A stretch of 64,000 nucleotides of DNA. It comes from CAMAXB01 sp964476565 (GTDB lineage Bacteria > Verrucomicrobiota > Verrucomicrobiia > Opitutales > Opitutaceae). The notes under the pieces were generated by a model, which saw only the letters and a program-made list of their open reading frames with translations, was not told the origin of the DNA and searched no databases. The stretch is from contig CAYZBG010000019.1 in the NCBI GenBank assembly GCA_964476565.1, forward strand, positions 1 to 64,000. The letters are read 5' to 3'. The translations under genes were made by a program, and so were the position numbers. Of this stretch, positions 61,262 through 64,000 are shown piece by piece; the stretch's first letter is position 1; each line of letters begins with the position of its first letter.

Positions 61262-62383
61262 ATGCCGACCGTTGACGTTTCATCTTCTCCTCCAGCCATT
61301 CACGTCGCCTTTCCTGCCGGAAAAGGTGCCTCACAGCTCGAAGATCTGCTGCGACAATGGGCGCAGACCACACCTCCCTGGGATTTAATGCGGCCGCTGC
61401 CGTCGTCGCGTGCCATCGGTATCCTTTACGGCATCTCCAATGTCAGTGTCTGTCGGTTGCTGAAACGCCTCGAACTCGAACAGGTCGTCTGGCAAGGCGC
61501 CAACGGCCGGTATTTTCTTCCGGCCAGCCGCAGCTTGCTGCAGCGGCCGAAGAATTACGCGTGTCTTTCGGCTGCTGCAGGGACCTCGGGTTACGAACCA
61601 TCGGAGATCATGGCTGCGTGGTCACGGAGGATCGATGCTCGGGATTCCTCGACGCGGGTGGTGCACCACGAGGCCGAAGTGGAACGGGAGGGCGATCCGA
61701 TGCAGACAGACGGGATCGTTGCGGCACAACGCCGTTTCCTTCGGGACTTCTTTGCCGACCCGCAGGGAGCATGGGACGGGTTGCTCTTCGACGCGTATTG
61801 GCGTGACGAAGCGCTCGCAGCGTTTCCGCACCGGCTGAGCCAGGCCGTGATGGTCGGTCGGGCGTCCGCGCTCGCAACCATGGCGTCGGTGTCGATGGAC
61901 GTCGACGCAGCGGCTCTGCTGGGGCTCGCCCACCTTTATGCCCGCGGTTACCGCGAGATCCGAGTGGTGGGCTCGACCTGCCCCAAGCTTCCTCAGCGGC
62001 AGCTCGTCGCGGCGCTGGGGCGGGCCGCGGAGCGGCTCGGGATGCGTGATGCGGCAATGCTTCGGCCTGTGTCCGTGGAGGACGTTGACCGTGAGGGACG
62101 TGATCGAATCCCTCACACAGGGATCGAGGCCATGGGGCTGTTTTGTCTGGACGAACTGGCGGCAGAAGAAGCGGCCCGGCGTACTCAACCTTCTCGCGCA
62201 ACGGAGACGCGGCGATGGGGAATCCTGGCGGCTGCGAGCAATCGCCGCCTTGAGGAACTGCAGGTGACCAGGTTGACCGTGGACCATGGCGAGGCGGCGC
62301 GTCGAATCGACGAACTCTTCCGGACCGGGGGACGTACACGGGTCTTGCTCGAACCCAGCCTCACGATCGGACGTACCACCTAA
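61262..62383 (+). CDS. GntR-type winged-helix regulator with LacI-like sensor
   Basis: A 373-residue regulator. Residues about 15-95 look like a GntR winged helix (WAQTTPPWDLMRPLPSSRAIG, GISNVSVCRLLKRLELEQVV). The rest resembles a LacI/periplasmic-binding sensor: VSMDVDAAALLGLAHLYARGY, REIRVVGST, and the end RVLLEPSLTIGRT, a characteristic LacI-type terminus. This combination is common in PVC and Lentisphaera-like bacteria. It follows the AraC gene by 63 bases on the same strand and may share its transcript. The ligand is presumably a sugar, possibly an amino sugar from the neighbouring cluster. Confidence 0.85.
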   Translation: MPTVDVSSSPPAIHVAFPAGKGASQLEDLLRQWAQTTPPWDLMRPLPSSRAIGILYGISNVSVCRLLKRLELEQVVWQGANGRYFLPASRSLLQRPKNYACLSAAAGTSGYEPSEIMAAWSRRIDARDSSTRVVHHEAEVEREGDPMQTDGIVAAQRRFLRDFFADPQGAWDGLLFDAYWRDEALAAFPHRLSQAVMVGRASALATMASVSMDVDAAALLGLAHLYARGYREIRVVGSTCPKLPQRQLVAALGRAAERLGMRDAAMLRPVSVEDVDREGRDRIPHTGIEAMGLFCLDELAAEEAARRTQPSRATETRRWGILAAASNRRLEELQVTRLTVDHGEAARRIDELFRTGGRTRVLLEPSLTIGRTT

Positions 62384-62388
62384 CAAGA

Positions 62389-62415
62389 AACGCGACCACT
62401 CAGAGAGGTCGCGTT
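62389..62415 (-). terminator. terminator of tRNA-Pro
   Basis: A 9-bp stem AACGCGACC / GGTCGCGTT with a 9-base loop, read on the minus strand, ends in TTTCTTGTT, ten bases beyond the tRNA. It also directly follows the regulator's stop on the plus strand. Confidence 0.7.
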
Positions 62416-62425
62416 GGTTTCAAAA

Positions 62426-62502
62426 TGGTCGGGGTGGAGAGATTCGAACTCTCGGCCTCTACGTCCCGAACGTAGCGCTCTACCAGGCTAAGCTACACCC
62501 CG
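62426..62502 (-). tRNA. tRNA-Pro (CGG anticodon), CCA encoded
   Basis: On the minus strand: acceptor CGGGGTG/CACCCCG, D-arm with GCGTAGCTTAGCC-type pairing, anticodon stem-loop CTACGTTCGGGACGTAG with anticodon CGG, T-arm GAGAGTTCGAATCTCTC, A discriminator and encoded CCA (62426-62428). Confidence 0.97.
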
Positions 62503-62740
62503 TTGAAGAGTTCTCCCATCAAACAGATCCAACGCATGCGGAGGATTGGCGTGAGGAGCGAACCGTCTCACCGTTGCCGGTGAGGGGGTCATGAATGGGA
62601 GGGGGCGGCTCTCCAATCAAGGAGAATCTTCGAACTATTCGGTATTTGGTGAGACCGGATAAACGCTGGCAATCACGGGGCAACCGTCCGCGGGTGTCTT
62701 ACGCGTCAACAGGGTGGGGACAGGGGAGACACCGACGCCG

Positions 62741-62779
62741 TAAAAGAAAAAGCCCCGAGGCGCTGGGCCTCGGGGCTTT
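62741..62779 (-). terminator. rho-independent terminator of the coiled-coil gene pair
   Basis: A 13-bp stem AAAGCCCCGAGGC / GCCTCGGGGCTTT with a 5-base loop, read on the minus strand, is followed by TTCTTTTA. It starts 19 bases after the stop of the last gene and is the strongest terminator here. Confidence 0.9.
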
Positions 62780-62797
62780 GAAGGTCAGCAAAGCCGC

Positions 62798-63340
62798 TTA
62801 CTTTTGGGCGGCTCCCGGGACGGGAGGCGGAGGAGGCATCTGCGCCATCGCGCTCTTGGCCGCACGCTCGGCGACCATGTCGGTCAGACGCTGGATCTCG
62901 AGTTCCGCATTGCGTTTGTTGATGCGGGCGAGTTCGACCTGCTCTGTCAGGGCCAGCGCCTCGTTGGTGCGTTGATCCTTGAGGCGGCGAAGTTCGAGCA
63001 GCTGAAGTTCGAGGCCGTTGATCTCCTTGGTGTAGGCGTCGGCCTGCTTCTTGTAGTCCGCCGTGTCGGACGCGATCTTGGCGCCGTCGGCTTCCCACTT
63101 GGCCTTGCGGTCCGCGTCCTTCTTGGCCTGTTCGGCTTCGCGCTCGGCGGCCCGTCGCTCGCTCTCCATGCGAGCCGCTTTTTCCGCTTCAGCCTTCTTG
63201 GCTTCTTCGGCGGCAATTGCGGCGGCTTTGGCTTCCTTTTCTTGGATTTCGAGCTGCTCCTGCTCCTTGGCGAAGTCGAGGTAGTAGAACGAGAAGCCTA
63301 CCAGGAGGATCAGCGGGACAATGAGGTAAATTTTCTTCAT
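62798..63340 (-). CDS. membrane-anchored coiled-coil protein, paralogue B
   Basis: A 180-residue protein I cannot assign to a family. An N-terminal hydrophobic helix (MKKIYLIVPLILLVGFSFYYL) is followed by an Ala/Glu/Lys-rich coiled coil (EQEQLEIQEKEAKAAA to RNAELEIQRLTDM) and a Pro-rich end (PPPPPVPGAAQK). It has the same length and layout as the gene 31 bases upstream. This is a periplasmic coiled coil held by one helix, a shape common next to TolQ/ExbB-ExbD transporter genes; that link is inference only. Confidence 0.8.
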   Translation of the reverse strand: MKKIYLIVPLILLVGFSFYYLDFAKEQEQLEIQEKEAKAAAIAAEEAKKAEAEKAARMESERRAAEREAEQAKKDADRKAKWEADGAKIASDTADYKKQADAYTKEINGLELQLLELRRLKDQRTNEALALTEQVELARINKRNAELEIQRLTDMVAERAAKSAMAQMPPPPPVPGAAQK

Positions 63341-63371
63341 GTCGTAAGGTGGAAATCAGGTTCGTGACGGA

Positions 63372-63914
63372 TCAGCGGTTCTTTTGGGCGGCGGCTGCGG
63401 CGGCCTTTTCGGCGGCGACACGGGCGTCGTCAGCCGCTTTGATGTCCGTGAGGACCTTCTGGAGGCTGGACCGGTTTTGTTCGGCCTGGGGGACGTACTG
63501 CTTCAAGAAGGCAATCTCCTTGTTGTAGAATTCCTTGCGGTCCTCGATCTCCTTGATCTCGGTCTTTACGACGGCGATGTCCTTCGTGAGACGTTCGACA
63601 TTCTTGGCCAGGCGTTCCTGCTCGCGGTAGGCGCTGTCGCGGGAATCGATGGCGGCCTGGCGGGCTTCCTTCTCCGCCAGATCCTTCTTTTCCTTCTCGG
63701 CCTTCTCGGCCTTGCGCTGGTCCTGCAAGACAAGCGCTTCTTCGACGGCCTTCTTACGGGCCTCCATCTCATCCTTCAGCTTTTGGGCTGCCTTGTCCTT
63801 GATGGCCTGTTCCTCGGCCCGTTCCTGTTCCTCATATCCCTTGCTGAAATTGAGATAGAAAGGAATGAACGCGATGAGTGCGAGCAAAGGCGTGATGATG
63901 TAAGCTTTGTTCAT
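63372..63914 (-). CDS. membrane-anchored coiled-coil protein, paralogue A
   Basis: A 180-residue protein with N-terminal helix (MNKAYIITPLLALIAFIPFYL), a Lys/Glu-rich coiled coil (EEQERAEEQAIKDKAAQKLK; RKAEKAEKEKKDLAEKEAR), and helices ending in an Ala run (AEKAAAAAAQKNR). The same size and pattern as paralogue B (M-x-K-x-Y-x-I at the start, F-Y-L after the helix) suggest a tandem duplication. It is preceded 41 bases upstream by the end of another gene on the same strand, so all three are probably one transcript. Confidence 0.8.
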   Translation of the reverse strand: MNKAYIITPLLALIAFIPFYLNFSKGYEEQERAEEQAIKDKAAQKLKDEMEARKKAVEEALVLQDQRKAEKAEKEKKDLAEKEARQAAIDSRDSAYREQERLAKNVERLTKDIAVVKTEIKEIEDRKEFYNKEIAFLKQYVPQAEQNRSSLQKVLTDIKAADDARVAAEKAAAAAAQKNR

Positions 63915-63955
63915 ACGTGGGCTGGTACGGATCGGTAAAGGGTGGTGGGAGGTGG

Positions 63956-64000
63956 TTACTTAGATTGGAGGGCCTGATTACGCTCCTCGATCGTCGTCTT
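63956..64000 (-). CDS. partial CDS, C-terminal 14 codons of an unknown gene
   Basis: On the minus strand the edge of the window reads KTTIEERNQALQSK then TAA. The reading is consistent with the end of a helical protein belonging to the coiled-coil operon, but too little is present to name it. Confidence 0.55.
   Translation of the reverse strand, partial: KTTIEERNQALQSK

Noticed and set aside
61199..62798. A genomic island anchored at tRNA-Pro
   Set aside because: No integrase, no direct repeat of the tRNA 3' end, and base composition by eye does not change.

Overview
The window is a GC-rich (by eye about two thirds G+C), densely coded bacterial chromosome segment. The likely source is a verrucomicrobial (Opitutia/Opitutaceae-like) bacterium. 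This is inferred from gene types I know from that group: a PVC-type membrane-bound dehydrogenase with cytochrome c and HEAT repeats, a eukaryotic-type glutamine synthetase (GSII), the long NagB-PIG-L fusion, sigma/FecR/TonB receptor sets, and many small Tat-signal periplasmic hydrolases. Lipid A and outer-membrane assembly genes (lpxD, bamA, skp, degP, lptF/G-like) show a diderm envelope. No prophage, insertion sequence or CRISPR array was seen. No gap between genes exceeds 300 bases; the longest (62503-62797) holds mainly a terminator.

Layout. 0.1-7 kb: periplasmic catabolism (amidohydrolase + cytochrome/HEAT protein, sialidase-like protein, PhoD phosphatase). 7-9.5 kb: rlmN divergent from an LptF/LptG-like permease. 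9.5-16 kb: cell-surface signalling set (ECF sigma, FecR, TonB receptor with an STN domain) followed by an exported pyruvyl-transferase-like protein. 16-18.4 kb: a membrane glycosyltransferase-like gene cut by an in-frame TAG. 18.4-20 kb: leuA. 20.3-21.7 kb: a second ECF sigma with two small membrane proteins. 21.8-23.5 kb: SRP RNA and dnaX, the latter with an A9 slippery run. 23.5-25.2 kb: a compact antisense operon of kinase-like protein, PP2C phosphatase and GGCT-like protein. 25.3-26.5 kb: glnA (GSII) behind a sigma-54-type promoter. 26.5-31.8 kb: O-antigen-ligase-like protein, FecR-domain protein and CHASE2 adenylate cyclase. 31.8-42.9 kb: accessory functions (metallophosphatase, endonuclease-like protein, photolyase, esterase, AraC regulator, aldo-keto reductase, acetyltransferase, a tandem pair of unknown exported proteins, a DUF2264-like protein). 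43-54.4 kb: the conserved core, tRNA-Asn, rplY-pth-rpsF-ssb-rplI, then dnaB-bamA-skp-lpxD-prs-degP. 54.4-56 kb: pyrE and an HTH/metallo-beta-lactamase fusion. 56-62.4 kb: an amino-sugar cluster (PIG-L deacetylase, ROK-like kinase, NagB-PIG-L fusion) flanked by AraC and GntR/LacI-like regulators. 62.4-64 kb: tRNA-Pro and a pair of coiled-coil membrane proteins.

The observations most worth following are the probable programmed frameshift in dnaX, the second signal peptide embedded in the TonB receptor frame, the amber-interrupted glycosyltransferase, and several catalytic-motif changes (PIG-L domain of the NagB fusion; metal site of the HTH-MBL protein). All family assignments come from reading motifs, not from database searches.
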